Assembly (NCBI GenBank): GCA_025201375.1
Contig: JAIWZP010000001.1
Coordinates: 496,001 to 560,000 of the forward strand
Length of the DNA: 64,000 nt
Direction of reading: 5' to 3'
Source: Gongronella butleri
Taxonomy: Eukaryota > Mucoromycota > Mucoromycetes > Mucorales > Cunninghamellaceae
The notes beneath the pieces are model-generated. The model was given only the letters and a program-made list of their open reading frames with translations, was not told the DNA's origin and made no database searches. This document shows positions 35,754 through 45,953 of the stretch, one piece after another (the stretch's first letter is position 1; the number at the start of each line of letters is the position of its first letter). The translations under genes were made by a program, and so were the position numbers.

Positions 35754-37667
35754 ATGATCGGTAAAAAAAAAATATGAAAGCAACATGTAAAAAGGATCAA
35801 AACTTAACATTTTGCTTATTTTTTTATTTTTGCAGAAATCTTGCCCATTGCCATGGAGAATATGAACAACACAAACAGTGCGACCCCTTACGGTTACCTT
35901 TTGAACGGTAGTGAATCTGCTACTCATGTAAGGATTGTGGAAATCTCGGGCCGTGCCATGGTTACACTAACGACAACCTTTTTTTTTTCGTCTTGCTTCA
36001 GACGAAAGCTGAGCACAGTGCGCCACTTGCTGCTCAAGGCAACTTTCAGCGCCTTTGCCACCCTTACCAGCCTCAATCCAAGCCAAACGCGCTACAGATG
36101 TCCTCATCCAATGCGTCTCACGATCACAATTGGTAAGCAAAAGGGCTTGGGACCAGAAAAAAAGAAACAATGGTACCATGGGGGCTGCATAAAAATAGCA
36201 AAAAGGGGGGAGGAACAAGGAGCGGAGCGCGATGCCAATGGCGTCCCCACTCTCCACTTTCTTTTTAATCCCTCTTTTTTATTTTTTTCTCTCTTTCTTT
36301 CTTGTTTGCTCACTTTTTTTTCCTTTTGCTTTTCTGATTGCAGTGGCCTAAACACGCCTTTCATGCATCAACACAACCCCGAATCGTCATCGTCGCCGTC
36401 GCCGTCGCCCACGCCTTTGCAAACTTATGCTGGAGCGTCGTCGAGCCAGCCCGACCTGTCGGATCCCGTGTATTACACGCCGCACTTGGTGCCAAGCCAG
36501 CATCCTCAGGTGTCCACGTCGGCGCCGTCCATGTTTATGATGAACACGTATCAAGGTTATCCTGTAATTCCTGCGGGCTCTGCTGTTTCGTCGCATTCTA
36601 TGCCATACGCCGATCAATTTGAGTTTGCCACGTCGCTTCCACCGGCCACGTCCGTGGCTGCTCCTGCTGCAACCCATTCTTACTTGTCTGCGCCTGCACC
36701 CACGGAATTCGATCAATGGCTCACTGCGACCACGGCAGCCACCACATCATCGCTTACGGTGGATGCCTCGTATCTTTTCTTTTCAAATGCGCCCAGCCAG
36801 TCGTCGGCGCCAATGTCCATAATGTCATCGACTTCCATCTCATCCACATCGTCGTTGCCGCCTCCTCCATCGTCGCCACTGCCCACTGGCTTGCTTGCTA
36901 ATCCTATGGACGTCCAAAATCGTGCAAACTCCACATCGCCTTCTTTTAACCACATTTCCCCATCGTACGTCGATCCCTCCGTCGGCTCCATCATCACGTC
37001 TGCCCCGTCGTCGTCGGCAATTGCCACCAATTCGTTGCAAAATGACGATGGCGCGTTTTTCCAGCCTCCGGCGCCTATCAATGCGATTACAGCTGAGTCC
37101 TCGCACCACCAGCACCACCACCATCACCACCATCATCAGCAACAGCAACGCTCGTCATCGCCCACGTCGACATCGTCGGCACCGGCAAAGACGTACGCGT
37201 GTGATTTCTGCGACAAGGTGTTCCACCGCGCGTACAACCTCAAATCGCATCTTTTGAGCCACAGCAAGGCGCGTCCTTATGTTTGCCGCTATGAGGGCTG
37301 TCCCTGGCGATTCTCGCGTCCGCACGACCTGCGGCGACACGAGGCCTTGCACTCGGGCCATCGCCCATTCGCCTGTAGCACCTGCGGCAAGCGATTTGCA
37401 CGCGAAGAGGCTTTGCGGCGCCACGCAGAGGGCGATTCCATCTGCCTGCGCGTCGCTTCCATGCTCGCCCATGCCGCCGCCATCTCGGATGACATCACAC
37501 TCACCACCCCGCCGCCTGCGCCAAGACCAAACGCCACCATGGCAAACTTTACCGGCGCCACCACCGACACTAGCCATTCCTCCACCACACACACGCCCTC
37601 GTCGCAATCCAGTGCATCCCCTTCATCTTCATCGTCGCATGAAACTGCGCGTCCATTGTATTTTTAG
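35754..37667 (+). CDS. Crz1-like C2H2 zinc-finger transcription factor (4 exons, 517 aa)
   Basis: Exons 35754-35760 (only 7 nt: ATG ATC G), 35836-35927, 36002-36132 and 36344-37667 join in frame. The N-terminal 350 residues are Ser/Thr/Pro/Gln-rich with a His run near 340-350, a likely activation region. Three fingers follow: CDFCDKVFHRAYNLKSHLLS (from residue 363), a TFIIIA-type finger with a longer Cys-Cys spacing (CRYEGCPWRFSRPHDLRRHE), and CSTCGKRFAREEALRRHAEG, in which the last ligand is Cys rather than His (DSIC). The AYNLKSH, RPHDLRRHEALHSG and KRFAREEALRRH signatures and the C2HC third finger resemble Crz1/PRZ1-type factors that act downstream of calcineurin. No clear calcineurin-docking PxIxIT motif was identified, so calcium control is unproven. 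AATAAA lies at 37847-37852. Confidence 0.8.
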
Positions 37668-39279
37668 CTCTTGAATTGTTTCGTTTTTTCTCGTTTCCCT
37701 CCCCCTTTTTTTTCTTTTTGCTTTCATTTTTTCCGATTCCCCCCTGTCGCGTCCTGTCCCATTGTATCCCCCTCGCCGACGCGGACCCCATATGACTTGT
37801 AACATACCAAATTTATGCCCATTATGTACATTGTTCCTTTGTATGCAATAAACTAAGATCAAATTTTCGTCTTGCTCCCCCCGCCCTCCCCCCACCATGC
37901 ACCCCACAAAGCGCCCGTCTCAGCCCGCTTCCCAATTAGGCACATTGTGGCGTCCCAAAGCACAAACAGCAGTGCGGCTTGCCATGGTAAAAAAAAAAAG
38001 GAAGATCAAAAAAATTGATTTTTTCTCGAAAGAGACGAAATCAGATGTGTTTGTGAAATTGGCAAACAGATTTGCATTGTGTCCCGTGTCCCGTGTCCTT
38101 TGTCTTTTTCAATTGGCAAGGTGAAACGTGTCCGGGCCATGCGGCTCAAGCTCCCGTTCATTCTAAATTTGGTAGGCATCTTTGAACCTGGGGGGGTTTG
38201 CTGTTGCCGGCGGATCTTCAGGGGCGGGTGCCAATGACATTGGTTCGCCATCATGGCATGAACCTTATTTCCATCATGCGAGTGTGCGCCTTTTTCAAGC
38301 AATTGATGCAACATGTGAAGCAAAAAAAGTTGCTGGAGATGAAATTAAAAGATGTGTGCGTGTGTGAGAGAGAGCCGCGAGACTGTCTTTTTCACTAATA
38401 TCTCGTTGACTCGAGCTTGCACATGAAAACCAACAACGTTGCTGGACGTCATCCTGCAAAATTCGAGGCGCATTTTGTTTCCCACATTCAATCCACCATC
38501 CATGCCCGCGCCAATGAGCCCCATGGCACGCTGCTTTGCTCCCTCTTCCCATTTTTGGGATTGCAATTCTTGAATTTCTTGATTTGTACTCTTGCTCTGC
38601 ATTCTTTTACCCGTTGGGTCGTGAGTTCGTGTGTCGCCCCGTTCCAAAAGGATGGGTTCTGACAATTTGCGCAGCAACAGAATCATGGAAAAAAGAGCGC
38701 GCACCGACGCGCCCAATGGGACCAAGGGATGCGCGTGTGTGATCTGCGCAGTCGAGTGTGAATACAACCCGCTCGCCATTGTTTCCACGGCGAGCAAAAG
38801 CTTATTACAGAGTTTTTGAGATGATATAATCAGCGCTCCCTGTTTTTTTTAAAAAAAATCTAAAGGGTCCTTTTCTTGGCCTTTTTTCCCCCCAATGGAT
38901 GCGACACTTGTGTAACAGAGTCCATGGAAAGGCGCCAACACCCATAAAGTTGGCCCTTTTTTCCACACAGTGCAGGCTTATCCCTTTTTTTTTTGGCGTC
39001 CGCACGGTAGAACGGCCCAAGGGATCGGCTCGTGCCGATGGCACGTGTTTTATGTGGTAGCCATGTCCATCCACCAGTCGGACGCTCCATGTTGTTGTTG
39101 TTGGGGGAGTGGAATGGGTGGGACACTTACTGAAAGCACTTAGCAGCCTAGCCAAGCCCAATAAATGCCGCAGGCAGACGTGCTTGGACATTGTGTGGCA
39201 AAAAAAAAAGGAAAATAACAAACCCCGCTCCCAACACTCGGGTTCTGCATCTTTTTTGTCTATTTTGCTCTATTTGAGT
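37668..39279. other. Intergenic region
   Basis: About 1.6 kb between two plus-strand genes. It contains the 3' flank of the zinc-finger gene, a short tRNA-like relic near 38,590-38,650 (see findings), and poly-T/A stretches. No gene recognised. Confidence 0.5.
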
Positions 39280-40136
39280 ATGGTTGTGGCTGACACGAGC
39301 AACACAATCCCTGGAGACAACGGTACACACGGAAACACGCTATGAGTCAAAGTCCATAGTGGGTGGGCAGCTCGGAACAACGGCAAAAGGCGTTTGCTCA
39401 CGCCATTTTTTGACGTTTTTGGCTTAGAACCCGCGGATATCGACCCTGCGTTTGACGTTGTCGAAGACTTTGCACGACAGCTGGATGAGCGTAAGGTTTA
39501 GCAAGCTCATCGCGCGGTTGCTTGCTCACACAAACCCTCTTTTTTTTTGGGGTGGCGACAAGTGTGCGCAACGACGGCGCAGCTTGACACATACAGCGAC
39601 GACGACGCGGATGACGACGCCCAGGTGCCTTTTGGCTACGAGCAGCTGCCGCAGGACGGTGACGACGGCACCTCGAGCGACGACAATGACGACAATGACG
39701 ACCAGGAGTCGCAAGAAAATACCAACATGATGGAAAGTCCACTCAACGCGTCCAATGCTGAGCCACTGGAGCTGCGCGTCGATCCCAATGACAACATCCC
39801 ACAACGTAAGCCCATCGAGACCCGTGGCAATCACTTGCCATCTTGACAGAATGTCCCATTTCACGTGTGGCTCACCCTTTTCTGTTTTTTATTCGCATGC
39901 CGCAGCCACGTCTGATCTGATCTTGGGAATCATGAAGAACATCACATTGCCAGATCACGCCATACCAGGTACGGCAGAAAGCGAGGGAGTTGAGCAAGAA
40001 AAAAAGGGACCAGGGGCTGATTAGTGCTTTTTTTTTTTTTTTTTTTTGCGCAGATTGGGCGAAGTCTATACCTGAATCAAGCTGGATGCCTGTTCTGAAG
40101 CCAAAAAACGACGACAATGTGAATGGCAAAGAGTAG
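39280..40136 (+). CDS. MEA1: MEA1-like (male-enhanced antigen 1 family) protein (5 exons, 164 aa)
   Basis: Hand-built from exons 39280-39322, 39428-39490, 39563-39805, 39906-39968 and 40054-40136; all phases agree and end in TAG. The protein starts MVVADTSNTIPGDN, continues DIDPAFDVVEDFARQLDE, then an acidic Ser/Asp region containing FGYEQLPQD, and ends with DLILGIMKNITLPDHAIPDW and AKSIPESSWMPVLK. This matches the MEA1 layout: a (S)Y-x-PL-Q-D motif after an acidic stretch, and a C-terminal block of V-x-x-I/MxxxxLPxxxxPxWAxxIxxxxW. Human MEA1 is of similar length. The biochemical role of the family is unknown. The first exon and its donor (GTACAC) are the least certain part. AATAAA lies at 40173-40178. 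Very short introns (72-105 nt) with a 22-base T run in the last one. Confidence 0.7.
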
Positions 40137-40671
40137 ACTGTGAATCTTGTATATACATGTGTGGGTGCGTTTAATAAAAATTTGGATGTTTACAAAAAAA
40201 GCCTGGGAACACACAAAATGCGCAGTATGCGCAGCACCCGCGGCACTCGCAGCACAGAACCAGGCTTCTGAGAGAGAGGTTTGGGCGCTCGTACCACCAG
40301 TCTGCCGGCCCGCAGCGCAGCAGCTTGCTTCTCGGTGATGCAAAACGCAACTGGAAGCGTTTATCGCTTTTTTTTTTTTTGCTCAGTGATCCGATCACCT
40401 TCAGACCTTCGAAGAATCAAGGCTTTGGGTCCACCATCCACTAGTTTAAATTTGGGACTATTGGGATAAGTTTGTCAAAAAAAGTATTACAAGTCCTTGA
40501 TTTTAACGATAAATCAACATGGGTTCGCTACGTTGGACCTTTTGAAACCCACACAAACGTGTAATAGCGGACAACAAATTGCCCACGACGCAATTTGCAG
40601 CTGTTCCAAAAGTCATTAGTGCGTCAAAACGCAAATCAAATTTTAGCCACGACCAGCTCCCAAAATAAAAA

Positions 40672-41325
40672 ATGAAAATCTGGGTTCCTAGAATTGAGCC
40701 AAACTTGCACAAAGGATATATCACACGGAGAAACCCACAAAACAATGAAAAAGAGTCCGATCCATCTGGCCGTTGTCGAGCAATGGGCGATTTAAGATTT
40801 AATTTCAAGCGCGAAATGTATGGGAAAAACGCGTCCAAAGAGCCGCGCCGACGCGTTCATTTGCAAGAGAGATGCCAAGTGCATGGATTTGAAAAGGAAC
40901 AGACGCGTGTCACTCGACGTCTGATGCGGTTTATCACGCATGAAAAATCATTATGAATTTAAAAGCGCGTCAAAAATGCCAAAAACATTACTTTTTCACT
41001 GATCACCAATGCCCACACACGCAGCAAGCCGTTCCCTTTCTGATAGTGCAAGTTTCTCCGGGATACAAGCACTTTTCGTGAGATTGGCCTTGTGTCGAAA
41101 AAAAAGCCCCAAACGTAATTTACGCGCGAGCCCGCCAATGCACCTCCGTTTTTTATTGCATTTTTGCCGGTAAATGTGGTGCCTTGACATGATTGTGCAA
41201 ATGGCGTGGTGATCTGACGATCTAAATTTCACAATGTTCCCGAGGTCGACTGTGCCCCTTGGAAAATCCGTGGTTTTTGAAAATCGTCATTGTGCGCCAT
41301 CCAGCAGACGCAGCAGCCTAAGGGT
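40672..41325 (+). repeat. Dispersed repeat family, copy 2
   Basis: Aligned with 56.0-56.68 kb over its whole length. A 44-bp block at 40896-40939 matches 56232-56275 with two differences; the GTCGACTGTGCCCCTTGGAA block near 41,245 matches 56,581 and 17,344. Confidence 0.75.
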
Positions 41326-41967
41326 GGGTTCATTTGAACGAGACACTTGGAGGTGCTAATTCAAATATAAAATTGTTTTTTGTAGGATGCGTTTTTATCG
41401 GCAAACGACTAATAAAAGAGTCAATAAAGCTAAAAGATGATTTCTCGGCAACTGCTTACATGATCTCCAATTTTTTTATGAAATGCGCTCGGTGTTGCGA
41501 GATTCAAAACATCCAATAGGCTTCGTGTCATTGGAATAACTTGTCGCGGAGAAAAGCCCAAATTCACATTTTTACTGTCGTTTTTGTCTTTACCAGCTGG
41601 CGAAGCAACTTTGGACGCGTTCACCGCAAACCTGGTGACCTTGAGCAGCGACACTCCACATTGTTCTTGGAAGAGCCACACGTGCGCCAAATGAAACCCA
41701 ATGCCTGCCGAAGCGCGTCATTTTGGATCCCGCTCTTTTGTATTTTGTTGTCAATTATGTGCTTAGGGAATGGAAAGTGCAAAGGCGCAAAGATGATTTC
41801 AAGGTGTTTTCTGCCCATAAATATCTGAAAGTTACTCATGTACATGTCATTTGGCCGCTTGAAACTAAAAGTAAAAGGAAAGAGACGCCTTTTCATGCGA
41901 CACGGGCGGGTCATGACGCGCGTGGCCATTCGGGGCCAATATGCCTTTTTAAAATGAAGGCTAAATT

Positions 41968-42240
41968 CAGCGCATTCAGGCGTATTCAGGCGTACCCAGC
42001 GCATATTCAGGCGCATTGAGGCTTATACAATGCCTTATTCAACGTGTATTCAGCCCGTATTCAGGCGTGTTCGGGTGTATTAAGTGCGTATTCAGGTCGT
42101 GTTCGGGCGTGTTCGGGCGTTTTCAACGTGTATGTAGGCCATATACAGGCGTCTTCGGACGTATTCAACGCGTATTCAGGCCATGTTCAGGCGTATTCTG
42201 CCCGTATTCTGGCGTGTTTGGACGTATTCAGGCGTGTTCG
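41968..42240 (+). repeat. Minisatellite with alternating 10- and 11-bp units
   Basis: About 26 tandem variants of GCGTATTCAG (GCGTGTTCGG, ACGTATTCAA, GCCATGTTCAG and similar). Units of 10 and 11 bp alternate over much of the array, giving a 21-bp higher-order period. A small outlier cluster is seen at about 42,330-42,385. Confidence 0.85.
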
Positions 42241-42459
42241 TAAAAAATCGAATGAACGTTTTGATGAATTTGCAAACGTTTGTAAAAAAATCAAACGAAC
42301 GTTGTGAAGACTTTGCGAAAGGCTGTGTTCAAGCGTGTTCAGCCCGTGGTCAGGCAAAATCAACGCGTATTCAGGCGTATTCAGGTGTGAGCCATTGCAC
42401 CTCAATTCCCCAACTCGCCCAGATCTCAACTGGATGTCTTCAAAAAAAATCACAAGCGA

Positions 42460-43740
42460 TTTCACCGTCTTTGATCACAGATTCATTTGAGGTGACTCGC
42501 GCGTCGATACGGCGGGCCGTTGTCACATACGCTACCAAAATGGAATAGACCTTACGTCTTTACCCCTTTTTTGCAAAGCGCGTCCTCCAGATCTTGCTCA
42601 TCAGGTCCTATATTTGAGCTAGAGGATGCTGAACAGAAAAAGCCGGCGATGTCAATTTTTTTCGGAGATCGGATCACTCAGTCCTACGAATATGCATTTT
42701 TCATAAAATTAGGGCCAAATCAGGGACAAAACGATTCCTGAAGGCTAATTCGCTGAGAACTCGACGCGATGTCACCAAACAACAAGCGCTTTGACCGCGT
42801 TTGCCCCCTGATTCATTTGACGTGTCTCATATGTCGGGGCGCTCAGCCGTTGCCGCTGTACGAGATCAAATGCTGATGATCGTACCCCATTTACGCCTAT
42901 GAAACTGGCGTTTTCTCAGAAACTCGCTAATCTGGTCTCAAATTTGGACCTATTGATGGTGAACCCAATTCTTCAGTGGTGTTAAGTTTTTTCGCGAATC
43001 GGATCACTCAGTCGCGAGAGAGATCGAGATTCGTGTTTGCTAGTGAAAACCCAGCGCAAAACAATATTTTACGCGTTTATCCCGATGAGGCTGATCATCT
43101 GGCTCCAAATTCGGGCCAGTGGATACTCGACTCGAAAATCTAACGATGTCAAGTTTTTTCGCAAATCGGATCGCTCAGTCTTGAGAACATTCATTTTTAA
43201 TAAAATCAGGGCCAAACCGGAATCAAAACGACTTCTCAAGGCTAACTCACCGAAAACTTGAAGCGATATCCCCAAACCGCAAGCGCTTTTACTGCGTTTG
43301 ACCACTGGTTCATTTGAGGCGAGTCACGTGTCGGGGCGCTCAACCGTTGCCGCAGTACGAGACAAAATGCTGCTGATCGTACCCCCTTTACGCCTATGAA
43401 ACTGGTGCTTTCTCAGAAACGTGCTCATCTGATCCCAAATTTGGACCAGTTGAGGGCAGACCCAATTCTTTGCCGGTGTTAATTTTTTTTTGCGTATCGG
43501 ATCTCTCAGTCTTGAGAACATTCATCTTTCATAAAATCGGGGCCAAACCGGAATCAAAACGACTTCTCAAGGCTAACTCACCGAAAACTTGAAGGATATC
43601 CCCAAACCACAAGCGCTTTTACCGCGTTTGGCCGCCAATTCATTTGTGTCTCACCAGTCAGGGCACTCAGCCGTTGCCGCGGTACGAGACAAAATGGTGC
43701 TGATCGAACCCATTTACGCGTCCTGATCTGTGGTTTTCGA
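42460..43740 (+). repeat. Tandem array with 330-bp period
   Basis: The landmark CGGATCACTCAGTC (with variants) occurs near 42671, 43001, 43168 and 43499, spacings of 330, 167 and 331 bp, so units are about 330 bp with a half-unit of about 165 bp. Other repeated blocks are GGGGCGCTCAGCCGTTGCCG, TTTACGCCTATGAAACTGG and GGGCCAAACCGGAATCAAAA. Confidence 0.85.
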
Positions 43741-43823
43741 TGGATATCAATAATTTCTGAAGTGTGGTGTCCTTTGTTCATTGTCTATGGTGTAAGATGT
43801 GTCATATTTTTAATTTTTGTTAT

Positions 43824-45718
43824 TTAAACAGCGGATGAGGGCTTGGACCGGTCGACGGCCGTGCGCCTCATTTCGCCTTTGAGCCAGAGAACCGGAATCA
43901 TGCACACAGCAGCTACGACAGCGACGGCAATCATGGAATGATTCATGTTGTAGGGTGGATTGGCATCTGGGCCGGCGCGCAGCGCGTCAATCATCACCGA
44001 AAATATAAGCATAAACGCGGTCACCCACGTCCAAATGAAACACGACGTGACCGACTCGCTCACCGGGTACAAGACTAGAGTAGAAATACAGAATCAATGA
44101 GGCACACAACAAAATCGCGCAAAAAGCTCAGAAACTCACTTTCACAGCCATATTCAATCATCACAGGCATGATTCCGAAGACTGTATATCCATTGACGAT
44201 GCACGCAATGAGAATGGCACCAAAGGCATTGGGAAGGACTACATTAAAAGCAAAAGAGAGAACATTAGCGCGCAGAATTTCGCGTCTTGTCACTTATTCG
44301 ACGACGCACTGAGAAACGGAAACGTGACATAAGAAAAGAGAATAAGAGGTGCAAACACTTTGATCAGCATCAAGTGCTGCGCGTTCTTTCCCGCAAAGTA
44401 GCTGCTGGCAACTGCAAAAAAATCCATGAAATGAGAAGATGCTCTCTTTTTTTTTCAAAATCGTACAGCCCCCAGCAAATCCTGCTGCAACAAGGATGGC
44501 GGAGCACAGACCAGCCTGGTCATCCGTATAACCTAGGGGAAGAATTGCCTGCGGAATCAAAACGCTGATCGCCCCGCCCATGCCCTGATTGACGGACGCG
44601 ATCAGCGCGAGACACATAAATTGGCGGTGTCGGATCAGCACTTTCAGGCTCTGCAGAACGGAGATCCGCACTTCCATTGAGCTCTTGGTCGGTGGTCGTG
44701 CTGGCCACGCCGGGATAAAGGGAGTCGGCAGGCATGACACCGTGGACATGCCAGCAATAATGAGGAGCATGCGCGGGATGTCGTCCGGCGAATCCACAAT
44801 GCGCGGCAAAATCAATGGCGACAGCACCATGCCGAGCGGAATCGCTGTAAAATGGTTTGAATTGATCTATCATATTCCATTGCCCGATGGCACTCTTTTT
44901 TTTTTTTTTTTTCTTACTGAGCAACATGTTGGCTAGCGGCCTGTCCTTGGATCCAAACCATATGGACGCCATCTGCATACATAAAGCTGCTCAGGCACAA
45001 CGCTTTCTTTTTATACGTCCAAATTTGCTTACTCTTGCGCCGATGCTTTTTTCAATGGTTCATTTCAATACAAAAGTCGAATTTAATCGTCCATTGGTAT
45101 ATCATCATCAACCAAGCCAACGCGTCCTTACTTGTAAATCAATGGTGCACCAATGCTAGAAAGGACCTGGCCAGCCATCATGGGCGCGTAGCGTGATTTT
45201 TCAGGAACGATGATGGCTAAGCACCGAATCCAGCACCCTGCAGCATTTAATACAGCCGACAAGATGATCTATAGACAAATTGGCCATCAAGTAACCCTGT
45301 TTCCTTTTCTTTTTTCCCTCTTTTTTTTTTTTTTTTTGTAAAACATGCGCGTCTGTCTAGATGATAATACCGATTTTTTGAGCCCGAGGTGCTCATAGCA
45401 CCACGCGGCAGGCAGGGACACCACGGAGTTGAGAATCGCAGACGTGTTGGACAACCAATTGAGTGCGGTGAGATCGATGCCAAAGTAAACGCTTGAGTCA
45501 ATAGGTGTGCAACTGGCCGTCATCCATGCAAAGGCGCACGAAGTGTTGATCATAGTGCCTATGGCCACAATCATCCATGCCACCCAGCTCGTGTGCTCCT
45601 CATCCGTGGCATCGTCCGACGACGGTGACTCTTTATAGACGACCGTCTGCAATTGCTTCTCTACTTGGCATTCTGTCAATTGCGAGCTGTCCGAGTGATT
45701 TATCGCGTCCATGGACAT
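43824..45718 (-). CDS. MFS transporter, SLC49/FLVCR-like, copy A (8 exons, 460 aa)
   Basis: Exons 45718-45371, 45268-45132, 45045-45033 (a 13-nt microexon), 44972-44918, 44844-44467, 44411-44310, 44238-44140 and 44074-43824 join in frame and give twelve hydrophobic segments after an acidic cytosolic N-terminus. SLC49-type features: INTSCAFAWMTASCTPI in helix 1, FGIDLTALNWLSNTSAILNS leading into helix 2, YEHLGLKKS after helix 2, ASIWFGSKDRPLANMLL after helix 4 (compare the SxWFGxKE motif of the family), and LGYTDDQAGLCSAIL in the second half. SLC49 members export or import haem, choline or related cations; the substrate here is unknown. The microexon restores YNIGARMASIWFG; without it the frame breaks. 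It is a tandem paralogue of the gene at 45.95-47.87 kb, same strand, 235 bp downstream. Confidence 0.85.
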
Positions 45719-45953
45719 CTTGTGGGGCAAAAAAAGGGGAAAAAGAGATGACGGGAGCTGGGAAAACAAGGCATTCAATCATGCAAACTCTCCCTGAAAT
45801 GAAGCCGAACGGATAGGGAGCGTTCAGCCGCCTTTCTTTTGCATCATGTTTGTGTAACGTCCATGCATGACAGATCGAAAGGGTCAAAGGGCCCCCCTCC
45901 ATGAAAGCAACAACAAGGATGCGTGCATTTTCTTTATTTTTTTTTTTTTTATT

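Larger units (their letters stand above)
40137..43823. other. 3.7-kb repeat-filled intergenic block
   Basis: Contains, in order, a dispersed repeat copy (40.67-41.33 kb), unclassified sequence (41.33-41.95 kb), a 10/11-bp minisatellite (41.97-42.24 kb), and a 330-bp tandem array (42.46-43.74 kb). Open frames across the minisatellite are artefacts of its periodicity. No gene recognised. Confidence 0.65.

Noticed and set aside
41541..42548. Open frames across the 41.5-42.5 kb region
   Set aside because: They are kept open by the 21-bp periodicity of the minisatellite and have no domain; not genes.
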